Shown here one piece after another: positions 48,539 to 57,290 of a stretch of DNA of 63,987 bases (positions are counted from its first letter, which is position 1; the number at the start of each line of letters is the position of its first letter). The DNA comes from Thiogranum sp. GTDB lineage: Bacteria > Pseudomonadota > Gammaproteobacteria > DSM-19610. The position numbers were made by a program, and so were the translations under genes. Where the stretch lies: NCBI GenBank assembly GCA_024636585.1, contig JAGXGS010000019.1:1-63987 (forward strand), given 5' to 3'. A model generated the notes under the pieces. The model did no database searches. It was not told the origin of the DNA and saw only the letters and a list, made by a program, of their open reading frames with translations.

Positions 48539-49054
48539 TCAGCAAGCAAGCTTTGTGGTGCTGACACGGCCGCCGGCGGATATGGCGATGCTGCGGCTCT
48601 GGGTGCCGATGCAGCCGTCGATCGTGTGGGTGAAAGTTCGCGAAGTCCCGGTAAATTCTGCATATCCAGAGTTGAGATAGCGCAGGTAGGTGCTTGCGCC
48701 CGCTTCCTCGACAGTGGGAGAGCCGGCCAGTTCGCCCCAGGTTCGCAACACGGTGGACACACTCGGTGTCCCGGTCGCATTGGCATCGACAAATACGATC
48801 CAGCCGGTTGACCAGTCTTTGTTGCCTGAGCAGCTCGACTTGTTGGCGCTGGCGCACACCGAAACCTGTGTGCCGCGCCGAATGGCCTCCATGCGGGCCA
48901 GATTGAAGGCCGTTACCAGCTCGTTGGTCTGGGTGGCAATCCGATTATTGATGATGACATCGCGCATGCCCGGTATGGCAACCGTCAGCAGGATAGCCCC
49001 CACTGCGAGCGTGATGACGAGTTCTACCAATGTAAATCCGCGTGTGCTTTTCAT
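48539..49054 (-). CDS. fimU: GspH/FimT-type minor pilin FimU
   Basis: 171 aa. The prepilin signal GFTLVELVITLAVGAILLTV and GspH-type VIINNRIATQTNELVTAFNL, ARMEAIRRGTQV are present, and three or four C-terminal cysteines may form disulfides. It is first in the minus-strand minor pilin operon. Start ATG 49054 is chosen from the short prepilin leader; the ribosome binding site is poor. Confidence 0.91.
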   Translation of the reverse strand: MKSTRGFTLVELVITLAVGAILLTVAIPGMRDVIINNRIATQTNELVTAFNLARMEAIRRGTQVSVCASANKSSCSGNKDWSTGWIVFVDANATGTPSVSTVLRTWGELAGSPTVEEAGASTYLRYLNSGYAEFTGTSRTFTHTIDGCIGTQSRSIAISAGGRVSTTKLAC

Positions 49055-49153
49055 GTCGCTATCTAACGCCCGGCTGCGGCGGGTGTACACCTGAAACCGA
49101 CTAGCGGTGGCAGTTTTACGACGAACGGTACAATTGCATGGCTTGCGTGGTGA

Positions 49154-49579
49154 CTAAGGGTGAGCGGCAGGACCTGTCATCGGCAGCAACCAGCGCAGAT
49201 CGGCCGCGGTGGCCGGGCTGGCGCCGGTGTGGAGGTGGATTGAACGGGAACCTGAACGATCACCCCATTCGACCAGGGTGCGTAGCGCCGGAGCCACTGG
49301 ATCAGCACCCGTTGTGGTTACTGCCTTGAAACGTGCAGACGGTCCGGCGAACTCGCTGGCCGAGGATGCGCTGCTGGCAGGCGCCATGGAGAAACTATAA
49401 AGGGAGCGATCGAGTTCGCTCACGGCCACACGGTACGCCAGGCCGGTGCTGTGTCTGTCACCCGCCGCACTCCACAGTCGAGCCTGTAACTGTGCAAGAC
49501 TCACCAGACCGATGCTAAGCACCAGCACCGAAACCAGTGCTTCTATCAGAGAGAACCCGGTTTGTTCGCGGGTTCTCAA
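49154..49579 (-). CDS. second PilV-like minor pilin, 141 aa
   Basis: The prepilin signal GFSLIEALVSVLVLSIGLVS is followed by LAQLQARLWSAAGDRHSTGL, the PilV pattern. The start is a TTG (49579) that overlaps the preceding stop as TTGA and has GGAG 6 nt upstream. The apparent longer frame to 49819 runs over the neighbour. It is the last of four tightly overlapping minor pilin genes, lying 99 bp upstream of fimU. Confidence 0.82.
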   Translation of the reverse strand: MRTREQTGFSLIEALVSVLVLSIGLVSLAQLQARLWSAAGDRHSTGLAYRVAVSELDRSLYSFSMAPASSASSASEFAGPSARFKAVTTTGADPVAPALRTLVEWGDRSGSRSIHLHTGASPATAADLRWLLPMTGPAAHP

Positions 49580-50643
49580 AAGTCGCTCCAGCTGCCCGGC
49601 ACCGGCACGCTGCGCAGGACGGGGAAGTGCAGCTGTGTATAGCGAGGATCGGCGAGGGAAATATGACTGAGCTGCAGCTGTCCGGCTGTCGCGTCGAGAC
49701 CGCCATTGATCACCAGGCTGCCATGGATCTCGAGGCGCTGCTGTGTAAATTGCGAGGAACACCCGGAATCGATGAACACGATGCCAAAAATACGCATGCC
49801 CGGCGCAAACTCCGGGCACCCCGGCGCCGCGGGAAAATACAGAGCCACAGGCCGGGATGGACTGCCCAGGCTCCGGGTCCAGCGTCCGGCAACCAGATCT
49901 GCCGGCAGTACCTGATAATAGGTGCGTAGCGACTCAGGCTGGGCCTTCTCAGCCGTAGCGAGCGAGGCAAACGTTTCCCGGTCAATCGAAAACAGGTCGG
50001 ACCAGAGGTCGCGGTGCAGGTTCGCTGCAAGCAGCTCGCCCCCATGCAGGTCAATGGTGGTTGCCAATGTGCAGGCATCGCGATCACTCAACCAGACAGC
50101 CGCGCCGGCGTCATCAGTGTCCGCATGCCAGGGTCGGATATGAGAATTGCGTGCCTCGCCGGAAATGCACCCGTTCAGCACGAGTGGCGGCGCCGTTTCA
50201 CCCAGCGGCGTCAGGATCGAAAGCCGCCGTGTCCAGTGATGTGCGCGAGCGGAAAGGCCGGAACCGTCGCGCCGCCGCGCCGTCGCTTCGATCAAGACCA
50301 GATCCTGTGCATCAGGGGATCGTTTCAGTTCGACTATGACCTCGATATCAGGATCTCTGCTGTCATCCGGAACCTGGCTGATCTGCATTTCGCTGTGCTG
50401 CTGCGGGTGCCAGGCAAGGCTATCGAGATCCTGCAGCATCAGGTGCTGCGCCCGCGCCAGAGCGGCCTCCGCGTGCAACGAAAGACGGATGTTCCAGTGA
50501 TCGTTGGCGGCCATTCTCTGTTCGTACAGTCCGGTGCGCGCAACCGCTAATGTGATAACGGTAATCGACATCATCAGCACCAGCGCTACCAGCAGGCTTG
50601 CTGCTCCACGTTGTCTCTGTTGCCCGTTGGTTCGCTGCATCAT
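49576..50643 (-). CDS. second PilX-like minor pilin, 355 aa
   Basis: The N-terminus QRGAASLLVALVLMMSITVI matches the PilX helix and again lacks Glu5; HAEAALARAQHLM follows. At 355 aa it is twice the size of the first PilX (178 aa), with a large soluble domain containing several cysteines (LNGCISGE, DRDACTLA, APGCPEF, DSGCSS). It overlaps its neighbours by 4 bp on both sides. The function of the extra domain is unknown. Confidence 0.8.
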   Translation of the reverse strand: MMQRTNGQQRQRGAASLLVALVLMMSITVITLAVARTGLYEQRMAANDHWNIRLSLHAEAALARAQHLMLQDLDSLAWHPQQHSEMQISQVPDDSRDPDIEVIVELKRSPDAQDLVLIEATARRRDGSGLSARAHHWTRRLSILTPLGETAPPLVLNGCISGEARNSHIRPWHADTDDAGAAVWLSDRDACTLATTIDLHGGELLAANLHRDLWSDLFSIDRETFASLATAEKAQPESLRTYYQVLPADLVAGRWTRSLGSPSRPVALYFPAAPGCPEFAPGMRIFGIVFIDSGCSSQFTQQRLEIHGSLVINGGLDATAGQLQLSHISLADPRYTQLHFPVLRSVPVPGSWSDF

Positions 50644-51335
50644 CGCTCCGCGTCCCGCATTTGTGCATTGCGCACCCAGGTCCAGGTCGACAGTTCCAGA
50701 ACTTCTGAAAATGCTGCGCGGCTTTTCCCGCTCAGGCGAGTCTCGATTGCAAGCTGGATCAGTTGCGCATCGTCAGGTGCACAGTTCTGTTCCGGGTCGT
50801 TGAGATTGGTGCAGTTGCTGTGCTGAGTAAAAGTCAGCTGCGAGATCTCGATTGACGGGTCGGTGACTGCCTGCCAGTACCCGCTGTCACAGCTGAAACT
50901 TCGACCGCCGTAGCGCGACTGGAGCAGCCCGTTGCGCAGGCGGTAACCAAACTGTTCTACAGTATCCTCGTGACCCTTGCCGACCCGGCCATCCTGATCC
51001 AGGTCATAAGCGAGCAGAATGCATGACCCAGCCGGCTCGCCGGGATAGGCGCCGATGCGCAGGCGGTTGTCGGGCCGGGTGAACGGATTTTCCACCGGTG
51101 AATGCAGGCGCGGATCGAAATGCCAGTAACCGCTGCGGCGCAGATCGCGCGTCAACAGTTGCAGCGTGGCGTGCAACTGCTGATGTAAATGCGCCTGCTG
51201 CAGTTGCCGGCTGCTGTGCCTTGCGGTGGCGCTGTATACCGTCAGCAATGCAGACAGCGCAAACAGCGTGATACTGCTGGCGATCATCAGTTCCACGAGC
51301 GTGACGCCCGCCTGGCGCCGGTATCGCATCAGCAT
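50640..51335 (-). CDS. second PilW-like minor pilin, 231 aa
   Basis: The prepilin signal is AGVTLVELMIASSITLFALS, with Val rather than Phe or Met after the cleavage Gly and Glu5 present. The PilW-type LQLLTRDLRRSGYWHFDPRL follows. It is shorter than the first PilW (356 aa). It overlaps both the upstream FimT-like gene (7 bp) and the PilX-like gene (4 bp). Confidence 0.85.
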   Translation of the reverse strand: MLMRYRRQAGVTLVELMIASSITLFALSALLTVYSATARHSSRQLQQAHLHQQLHATLQLLTRDLRRSGYWHFDPRLHSPVENPFTRPDNRLRIGAYPGEPAGSCILLAYDLDQDGRVGKGHEDTVEQFGYRLRNGLLQSRYGGRSFSCDSGYWQAVTDPSIEISQLTFTQHSNCTNLNDPEQNCAPDDAQLIQLAIETRLSGKSRAAFSEVLELSTWTWVRNAQMRDAER

Positions 51336-51856
51336 CGTCTGAGACCCGGGTCATCGGGGCTGCAAGCCCGAATCCGGCCAAGCGGACTGATAATGACCTT
51401 CAGTTCGGCGGTTCGGCTGCGCAGTATGAAAGATGTGGCTGTGGCGGTGCCGCGTACCGGCGAGAATTCAAGCGTTGCCATCGAGGTCGCACTGCGGCCG
51501 GTTATGTGTATGGAACTGAAATCGCGAGCCAGAAGGCGGTGTGAGCGTGATGCTTCGGGCCCGCCGCTGGCACATCCGGTCTCGCTGCGGCAGTCGCAGC
51601 GTCCCTTATCCGACCAGCCGAAACACCAGTCAGGCGCATCGAGTCGATACGAGAAATGTACTGTCCTGCGGTAATTGATGGCGTGGTTTCGCGCTTGCCT
51701 GAGCTCCTGGACGAGGGCTTCGGACGCCGCCCGCAGGCGCGCCTTCTCCAGGTGTAGGGCCATGGCCGGGACGGCGATACCAATGAGTATCGCGACGACA
51801 GCCAGTGTGACCAGCAGCTCAGCCAGCGTGAAACCGGTATGCCCATGATCGTCCAT
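51329..51856 (-). CDS. second GspH/FimT-like minor pilin, 175 aa
   Basis: The prepilin signal GFTLAELLVTLAVVAILIGI is followed by GspH-type EALVQELRQARNHAINYRRT. Several cysteines (DWCFGW, RCDCRSETGC) lie mid-protein. ATG 51856 has GGAG 7 nt upstream. It leads the second four-gene set and is divergent from a PilE-like gene 95 bp away. Confidence 0.88.
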   Translation of the reverse strand: MDDHGHTGFTLAELLVTLAVVAILIGIAVPAMALHLEKARLRAASEALVQELRQARNHAINYRRTVHFSYRLDAPDWCFGWSDKGRCDCRSETGCASGGPEASRSHRLLARDFSSIHITGRSATSMATLEFSPVRGTATATSFILRSRTAELKVIISPLGRIRACSPDDPGLRRC

Positions 51857-51951
51857 GATCCGGCTCCCGAAAGTTCGCAACTTGTTCCCTGTCTGGCGGC
51901 CGAGTATAGTCCCCCCCACCAAAGGTGCAAGATACCAAAAGGAGCTTGGTC

Positions 51952-52362
51952 ATGTTGCGGCGGGTTACACTTACACCCGGTTTCTCATTACTCGAATTGC
52001 TGATCACACTCGCCATTGTTGCAATTCTCACCTCCATTACGATCCCTTCCTACAGCGGTCTGGTCGCCAAATCACGTCGCGCTGACGCTATCAGTGCGCT
52101 GGTACAAATGCAGCTGGCGCAGGAAGGCTGGCGCGAAAACCATGCTGAATACGCGCTTCGTCTCGAAGATCTGGGAGCGGGCGCGCTGTCACCCGATGGA
52201 CATTACCGGTTACACATACAGAGCGCCGACGGCAGCGACTATCTGTTGCTGGCTGAACCGTTGGGGGCACAACAGGCGGATGTCTGCTCGACTTTTGCAA
52301 CAGGATCGGATGGCCCCTCACATGAGTACGGCTACGCCGGGCCGGGCTGCTGGAGCCGTTAG
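51952..52362 (+). CDS. PilE-like minor pilin, 136 aa
   Basis: The prepilin signal GFSLLELLITLAIVAILTSI is followed by PSYSGLVAKSRRADAISALV, the PilE pattern, with two C-terminal cysteines (DVCSTF, GPGCWSR). ATG 51952 has GGAG 7 nt upstream. It is divergent from the second minor pilin set, and thiO follows after 23 bp on the same strand. Confidence 0.88.
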   Translation: MLRRVTLTPGFSLLELLITLAIVAILTSITIPSYSGLVAKSRRADAISALVQMQLAQEGWRENHAEYALRLEDLGAGALSPDGHYRLHIQSADGSDYLLLAEPLGAQQADVCSTFATGSDGPSHEYGYAGPGCWSR

Positions 52363-52385
52363 CCGCGCGTTGAACGGGTGCTCGC

Positions 52386-53471
52386 ATGTCTGACTGCGTA
52401 GTGATCGGTGGCGGGCTGATCGGGTTGCTGACGGCGCGTGAACTCATGGCGGCCGGACTGAATCTCACCCTGCTGGAACGCGGCGAACCGGCGCGCGAAT
52501 CGTCCTGGGCCGGTGGTGGCATCCTGTCGCCACTGTATCCCTGGCGCTATCCCGATGCGGTCAGCGGGCTGGCGCGCTGGAGTCAGTCGGCCTATCCGGC
52601 GATCTGTGAACAACTTGGGGAAGACTCGGGCATCGATCCGCAATACATCCGCTCGGGCCTGTTGATTGCCGACAGCGATGATCGCGCCGCCGCGACTGAA
52701 TGGGCCGGACGTTTCGGTGTGCAGCTGCTGTGGCCGGATGCCGCCGAAATCCATGCGCTGGAACCGCGCTTCGCCCTCCCGGTACAAACTGCCGCCTGGC
52801 TGCCTGATGTTGCCCAGGTTCGCAATCCGCGACTCGTCAAGGCTCTGCGAGCCGACCTCGAGAACCGGGGGCTGGAAATCCGCAGCCATTGCCCGGCGCT
52901 GGGCTGGGACCTGGAGGGCGAGCGGGTCCGGGCCGTGCGCACTCCCGCCGGTCCTGTTCACGCCGACAGCTTCGTGGTTGCCAGCGGTGCCTGGACAGCC
53001 GGTCTGCTGGAGTCTACCGGGCTGACGTTACCGATCGAGCCGGTGCGCGGCCAGATGATCCTGTTCCGTGGACCGGCGGGCCTGGTGTCACGAATCAGTC
53101 TCTATAAAGACCGCTATGTCATTCCCCGCCAGGATGGCCGTATTCTGGCCGGCAGTACCCTGGAGCACACGGGCTTTGACAAGCAGACCACCGAGGCTGC
53201 CCTGGCGACCCTGCGTGAGGCGGCTTTCGAATTGATACCCGATCTGGCCCGATTGCCGGTGGAACACCATTGGGCAGGGCTGCGACCGGGCAGTCCGCAG
53301 GGTGTGCCGCTGGTGGGGCCGCACCCGCGGTTGTCGAACCTCTACATCAATGCCGGGCATTATCGCAATGGCGTGGTATTGGGTCCGGCTTCCGCCCGGC
53401 TGCTGGCCGATCATCTGACAGGACGCCTGCCGATAGTCGATTGTTCTCCATATCTAATTGAAATTAAATAA
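52386..53471 (+). CDS. thiO: glycine oxidase ThiO
   Basis: 361 aa, a DAO-type flavoenzyme with the N-terminal FAD site VIGGGLIGLLTARELMAAG and the SWAGGGILSPLYPW segment typical of ThiO. The closing GHYRNGVVLGPASARLLAD binds FAD. It makes iminoglycine for the thiazole ring of thiamine. No thiS or thiG is adjacent. Confidence 0.93.
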   Translation: MSDCVVIGGGLIGLLTARELMAAGLNLTLLERGEPARESSWAGGGILSPLYPWRYPDAVSGLARWSQSAYPAICEQLGEDSGIDPQYIRSGLLIADSDDRAAATEWAGRFGVQLLWPDAAEIHALEPRFALPVQTAAWLPDVAQVRNPRLVKALRADLENRGLEIRSHCPALGWDLEGERVRAVRTPAGPVHADSFVVASGAWTAGLLESTGLTLPIEPVRGQMILFRGPAGLVSRISLYKDRYVIPRQDGRILAGSTLEHTGFDKQTTEAALATLREAAFELIPDLARLPVEHHWAGLRPGSPQGVPLVGPHPRLSNLYINAGHYRNGVVLGPASARLLADHLTGRLPIVDCSPYLIEIK

Positions 53472-53530
53472 TATAATTGAGAAATTGTCGGTTCTGGACT
53501 TTGTCTAAAACGGCATCGTATACTCGACCC

Positions 53531-53968
53531 ATGACTGATAAAGAGATCACCCCGATCCTTGAGGAAGAGCAGGCCGAAGCCCGTTTGCGGGAATATGGCA
53601 TTCTGCCGACGCACCAGCGCCTGCAGATCGCACGCCTGCTGTTCAGCGGTGATCAGCACCTGAGTGCCGACCGCGTTCTGGAAATCCTGGCTGCCACCGG
53701 ACAACGGGTCTCCAAGGCCACGGTCTACAACACGCTCGGATTGTTTGCGCGCAAGAAGCTGTTACGGGAAGTAAGTATTGATCCCAGCCGCGTGTTCTAT
53801 GACACCAATAACAGCGCCCACCATCACTTCTACAACATCGACACCGGCGAACTGTCAGATATCAGTCCCGGTGAGATGCCGGTGGAGCAGTTGCCGGAAG
53901 CGCCAGCGGGTACCGTGATAGACGGTGTTGAGGTTGTCATACGGTTACGCCGCGAACAGCGGAAATAA
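53531..53968 (+). CDS. Fur-family regulator without cysteines (Irr/PerR-like), 145 aa
   Basis: The Fur winged helix is present (LPTHQRLQIARLLF, VSKATVYNTLGLFARKKLL). It is followed by a short dimer domain with HHHFYNIDTGELSDI. The protein has no cysteine at all, so the structural CxxC zinc sites of Fur are missing; the triple-His context recalls Irr and some PerR-type proteins. Metal or haem sensing would rely on His, Asp and Glu. ATG 53531 fits family length. Confidence 0.82.
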   Translation: MTDKEITPILEEEQAEARLREYGILPTHQRLQIARLLFSGDQHLSADRVLEILAATGQRVSKATVYNTLGLFARKKLLREVSIDPSRVFYDTNNSAHHHFYNIDTGELSDISPGEMPVEQLPEAPAGTVIDGVEVVIRLRREQRK

Positions 53969-54047
53969 TTTGGCCATCGAAGTACAATCCACCTTCTGAA
54001 TATTTAACATTTGCTGGCAAGCCCGAGGCTGCCGGAGGGAGAAAGCC

Positions 54048-54728
54048 ATGCCTGTTGGCGGCTATATGTCGGGGATTTTCGGCAGTTCACCGGTCAAACC
54101 CTTGCAGGATCACATGGCCAAGGTGCTTGCCTGTGTCGGCAAACTGATCCCCCTGTTCGACGCGATCATGGCCCAGCAGTGGGACCAGGTGGAGGTGATC
54201 CAGGGCGAAATATCCAACCTTGAGAAGGATGCCGACAAGCTCAAAAAGCGACTGCGCCTGCACTTGCCCAAGGGTCTGTTCATGCCGGTGTCACGCCGTG
54301 ATCTGCTGGAAGTGCTTACCATGCAGGACAAAATTGCCAACCGCGCCAAAGATATTGCGGGCGTCATCCTCGGACGACAACTGGTACTACCGGAAATCAT
54401 TCATGCGGATTATCAGCGCTACGTGCAACGCTGCGTGGATGCCGTTGCACAGGCCAATCGCGCCATCAATGAACTGGACGAACTGGTCGGGACCGGCTTC
54501 AGCGGACAGGAAGTCAAGCTGGTGGCGGAAATGATCAACAAGCTGGACGAAATCGAAAGCGATACTGACCGTTTGCAGGCGGATATCCGACACAAGCTTT
54601 TCGCTGTGGAAAAGGAACTTTACCCGGTGGACGTCATGTTCCTGTATGAAATCATCGAGTGGACAGGTGATGTTGCCGACCGCGCCCAACGTGTGGGCAG
54701 CCGCTTGCAACTGATGCTGGCGCGCTAG
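54048..54728 (+). CDS. PhoU-like DUF47 (TIGR00153) protein, 226 aa
   Basis: A helical PhoU-like protein with GIFGSSPVKPLQDHM, ISNLEKDADKLKKRLR and VDVMFLYEIIEWTGDVADRA, the pattern of DUF47 partners of Pit transporters. It probably modulates the transporter encoded 4 bp downstream. GGAGGGAG precedes ATG 54048. Confidence 0.92.
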   Translation: MPVGGYMSGIFGSSPVKPLQDHMAKVLACVGKLIPLFDAIMAQQWDQVEVIQGEISNLEKDADKLKKRLRLHLPKGLFMPVSRRDLLEVLTMQDKIANRAKDIAGVILGRQLVLPEIIHADYQRYVQRCVDAVAQANRAINELDELVGTGFSGQEVKLVAEMINKLDEIESDTDRLQADIRHKLFAVEKELYPVDVMFLYEIIEWTGDVADRAQRVGSRLQLMLAR

Positions 54729-54732
54729 ACGC

Positions 54733-55998
54733 ATGGATATCATTATTGCGTACGGCGTCGTATTCCTGGTTCTGGCCGGTGTATTCGGTCTGTTTATGGC
54801 CTGGGGCATCGGCGCCAATGATGTTGCCAATGCCATGGCCACTTCGGTGGGTTCCCGGGCGCTGACGATCAAACAGGCAGTACTGATCGCAGCGGTATTC
54901 GAATTTGCCGGTGCTATTCTGGCCGGCGGGCAGGTCACCAAAACCATTCGCAAGGGCATCGTCGATGCCGGGCCGATCAGTGACAGTCCGGAGTTGCTGG
55001 TGTATGGCATGCTTGCTGCGTTACTGGCGGCCGGCGTCTGGCTGCTGATCGCATCGCGCAAGGGCTGGCCGGTTTCGACAACCCATTCCATTGTCGGCGC
55101 GATCGTCGGTTTTGCGATGGTGGGTATCGGCATGGACGCCGTCAAATGGGACAAGGTGGGTATGATCGTCGCCAGTTGGGTAGTGTCACCGCTGCTCGCC
55201 GGCTTCCTTTCCTACATGCTGTTCCGCAGCGTTCAGAAGCTGATTCTCGATACCGACGATCCATTTGAAAATGCCAAGAAGTATGTTCCCTACTATATTT
55301 TCCTGGTCGGCTTCATCATAGCCCTGGTCACGTTCGTCAAAGGACTGCAACACGTCGGGCTGGAGAACAGCCCCCTGGAAAACTACATCTACGCATTCCT
55401 CATCGGTTTGCTGGTCATGGTGATCGGCCGTCACTTCGTCAGGCAAATCAAACTCGACCCATCGGCTGACAGGGATTTCCATTATTCCAATGTTGAGCGT
55501 GTGTTCGGGGTGCTGATGATTGTCACTGCCTGTGCGATGGCATTCGCGCACGGTTCGAACGATGTTGCCAATGCCATCGGACCAGTCGCGGCTGTTGTCA
55601 GCATCGTTACCAGCGGCGGCCAGGTGGCGGCGGAGAGTCAGTTGCCCACGTGGATACTGCTGCTGGGCGGGGCGGGTATCGTGCTGGGGCTGGTGATGTA
55701 CGGCACGCGGGTGATCGCTACGGTCGGCAGTCACATTACCGAACTCACTCCCAGCCGCGGATTCGCCGCGACGCTTGCCGCTGCGGCGACCGTGGTGCTG
55801 GCCTCCGGCACCGGCCTGCCCATCTCCACCACTCACACCCTCGTCGGCGGCGTTCTCGGCGTTGGCCTGGCACGCGGCATGGAGGCGCTGAACCTTGGCG
55901 TGATCCGTAATATCTTCATGTCCTGGATCATTACGCTGCCGGTCGGCGGCGTGCTCGCCATTATATTTTTCTTCACGCTCAAGGGCATATTCGGCTAG
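54733..55998 (+). CDS. low-affinity inorganic phosphate transporter (PitA-type)
   Basis: 421 aa with about 10-11 membrane helices and the two inverted signature repeats GANDVANAMATSVGSRAL and HGSNDVANAIGPVAAVV, plus two STTHT-type motifs (PVSTTHSIVGAI, PISTTHTLVGG). It imports metal-phosphate with protons. It is cotranscribed with the DUF47 gene. Confidence 0.94.
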   Translation: MDIIIAYGVVFLVLAGVFGLFMAWGIGANDVANAMATSVGSRALTIKQAVLIAAVFEFAGAILAGGQVTKTIRKGIVDAGPISDSPELLVYGMLAALLAAGVWLLIASRKGWPVSTTHSIVGAIVGFAMVGIGMDAVKWDKVGMIVASWVVSPLLAGFLSYMLFRSVQKLILDTDDPFENAKKYVPYYIFLVGFIIALVTFVKGLQHVGLENSPLENYIYAFLIGLLVMVIGRHFVRQIKLDPSADRDFHYSNVERVFGVLMIVTACAMAFAHGSNDVANAIGPVAAVVSIVTSGGQVAAESQLPTWILLLGGAGIVLGLVMYGTRVIATVGSHITELTPSRGFAATLAAAATVVLASGTGLPISTTHTLVGGVLGVGLARGMEALNLGVIRNIFMSWIITLPVGGVLAIIFFFTLKGIFG

Positions 55999-56044
55999 TC
56001 GGGCAGGGGTGAAAAACAGAGGGATTGCGGGTAATATGCGCCTT

Positions 56045-56062
56045 CCCCGCCGCACCGCGGGG
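56045..56062 (+). terminator. GC hairpin after the pit gene
   Basis: CCCCGC (56045-56050) pairs with GCGGGG (56057-56062). There is no T-run. It lies 47 bp after the pit stop and 20 bp before tRNA-Thr, so it may end the phosphate transcript. Confidence 0.35.
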
Positions 56063-56082
56063 CATCACAGACACAGATCATC

Positions 56083-56158
56083 GCCGGAATAGCTCAGTCG
56101 GTAGAGCAGCTCACTCGTAATGAGAAGGTCGGGGGTTCGATTCCTCTTTCCGGCACCA
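56083..56158 (+). tRNA. tRNA-Thr (anticodon CGT)
   Basis: A 76-nt cloverleaf: acceptor GCCGGAA with TTCCGGC, D arm GCTCAGTCGGTAGAGC, anticodon stem CTCA/TGAG around loop CTCGTAA (anticodon CGT), T arm GGGGGTTCGATTCCTC and encoded CCA. No integrase or attachment-site duplication follows it. Confidence 0.95.
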
Positions 56159-56438
56159 TCTTTGACCTGCATCAACTGATCGCCAGATCGATTTGCATGC
56201 GGAAATACAGTGACTATAGTTGGTTTTACAAGGGTGATCGAAGACTTGATAGCAACCGGTTGGTTTGCTCGGTCCAACGGGGACTTCCCGTCCATCACCC
56301 TGGATCGCCCCGGTAGTCACCGGGTCAGGCAAGGCGCCGGGATCAAACCCGATGTTCCTGGAGTAGATGGAACGCAGCGGCCGGTCTGATCGGAAGACGC
56401 CGGGGCGGGTCCTTTTCCAGATCTCCGATTCGAAACTT
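56159..56438. other. 280-bp intergenic region without a supported gene
   Basis: It lies between tRNA-Thr and the end of nadC. A small palindrome, CCCGGTAGTCACCGGG, lies at 56309-56324. Short open frames antisense to the tRNA are not credible genes. No integrase, repeat or RNA gene was identified. Confidence 0.5.
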
Positions 56439-57290
56439 CTATGCTGCGCCGGCGTGGGTGAAACGCATGGACAGATCGATAGCAGCCACGTCTTTGGTCA
56501 GTGCGCCTACGGATAGAAAATCAACTCCGGTGGTGGCGTAGTCACGAACATTGTCCAGAGTTATGCCGCCGGAGGCTTCGAGTTCGGCCTTGCCGGCGGT
56601 CTGCTCGACGGCGCTGAGGATCTGTTCGGGCGTAAAGTTGTCGAGCAGGACGCGATCGGCACCCGCATCCAGCGCCTGTTGCAGTTGCGAAGGTGTCTCG
56701 ACTTCGACTTCCACGGCCAGATCCGCATGCAGATTGCGGGCGGCCTGCACGGCGCCGGCGATAGAGCCGACAGCGGCGATATGATTCTCTTTTATCAGGA
56801 AGGCATCGTAAAGTCCGCTGCGGTGGTTATGACAACCGCCGCATAAAACCGCGTACTTCTGTGCGCGGCGCAGGCCCGGAATGGTTTTCCGCGTGTCGAG
56901 AATTTTCGCGGGCAGATCTTCCACCTGGTGTGCGAAACGCCGGGCGAGTGTTGCGGTGCCGGACAATGTCTGCAAAAAATTCAGCGCTGCACGCTCGCCG
57001 GTCAGCAGTGCACGAGCCGGACCTTCGAGAGTACATAGCGTCTGGTCGGACTCGACCTGCTCGCCATCCTCGACGCTCCAGTGGACTGCAACGCGTGGAT
57101 CGATGTGATTGAATATGGCATCGAACCAGTTGCGCCCACAGATCACTGCCGATTCGCGGCTGATGACCCGGGCGGTCCATACCTGCTGCTCCGGAACCAG
57201 CTGGGCGGTAATATCGCCGGTGCCAATATCCTCTTCCAGCGCGTGCCGCACATCCTGGTCGATCTGGGCTTCCAGCGCTTCGAGCAGCAT
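56439..57290 (-). CDS. nadC: nicotinate-nucleotide pyrophosphorylase (quinolinate phosphoribosyltransferase)
   Basis: 283 aa with ALEEDIGTGDITAQLV, the KILDTRKTIPGLRRAQKYAV active-site Arg/Lys segment and DNFTPEQI. It converts quinolinate and PRPP to nicotinate mononucleotide in NAD synthesis. The ATG abuts the FKBP stop codon with no gap, and it ends a minus-strand run of six genes from egtC. Confidence 0.96.
   Translation of the reverse strand: MLLEALEAQIDQDVRHALEEDIGTGDITAQLVPEQQVWTARVISRESAVICGRNWFDAIFNHIDPRVAVHWSVEDGEQVESDQTLCTLEGPARALLTGERAALNFLQTLSGTATLARRFAHQVEDLPAKILDTRKTIPGLRRAQKYAVLCGGCHNHRSGLYDAFLIKENHIAAVGSIAGAVQAARNLHADLAVEVEVETPSQLQQALDAGADRVLLDNFTPEQILSAVEQTAGKAELEASGGITLDNVRDYATTGVDFLSVGALTKDVAAIDLSMRFTHAGAA

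Noticed and set aside
48522-48857. Longer pilV start at 48857
   Set aside because: The extension overlaps fimU in another frame and would put over 100 residues before the prepilin signal. AGGAG upstream of 48521 supports the short form.
56083-56438. tRNA-Thr as an island insertion site
   Set aside because: No integrase and no direct repeat of the tRNA end was seen, and the neighbouring genes (nadC, pit) are housekeeping.
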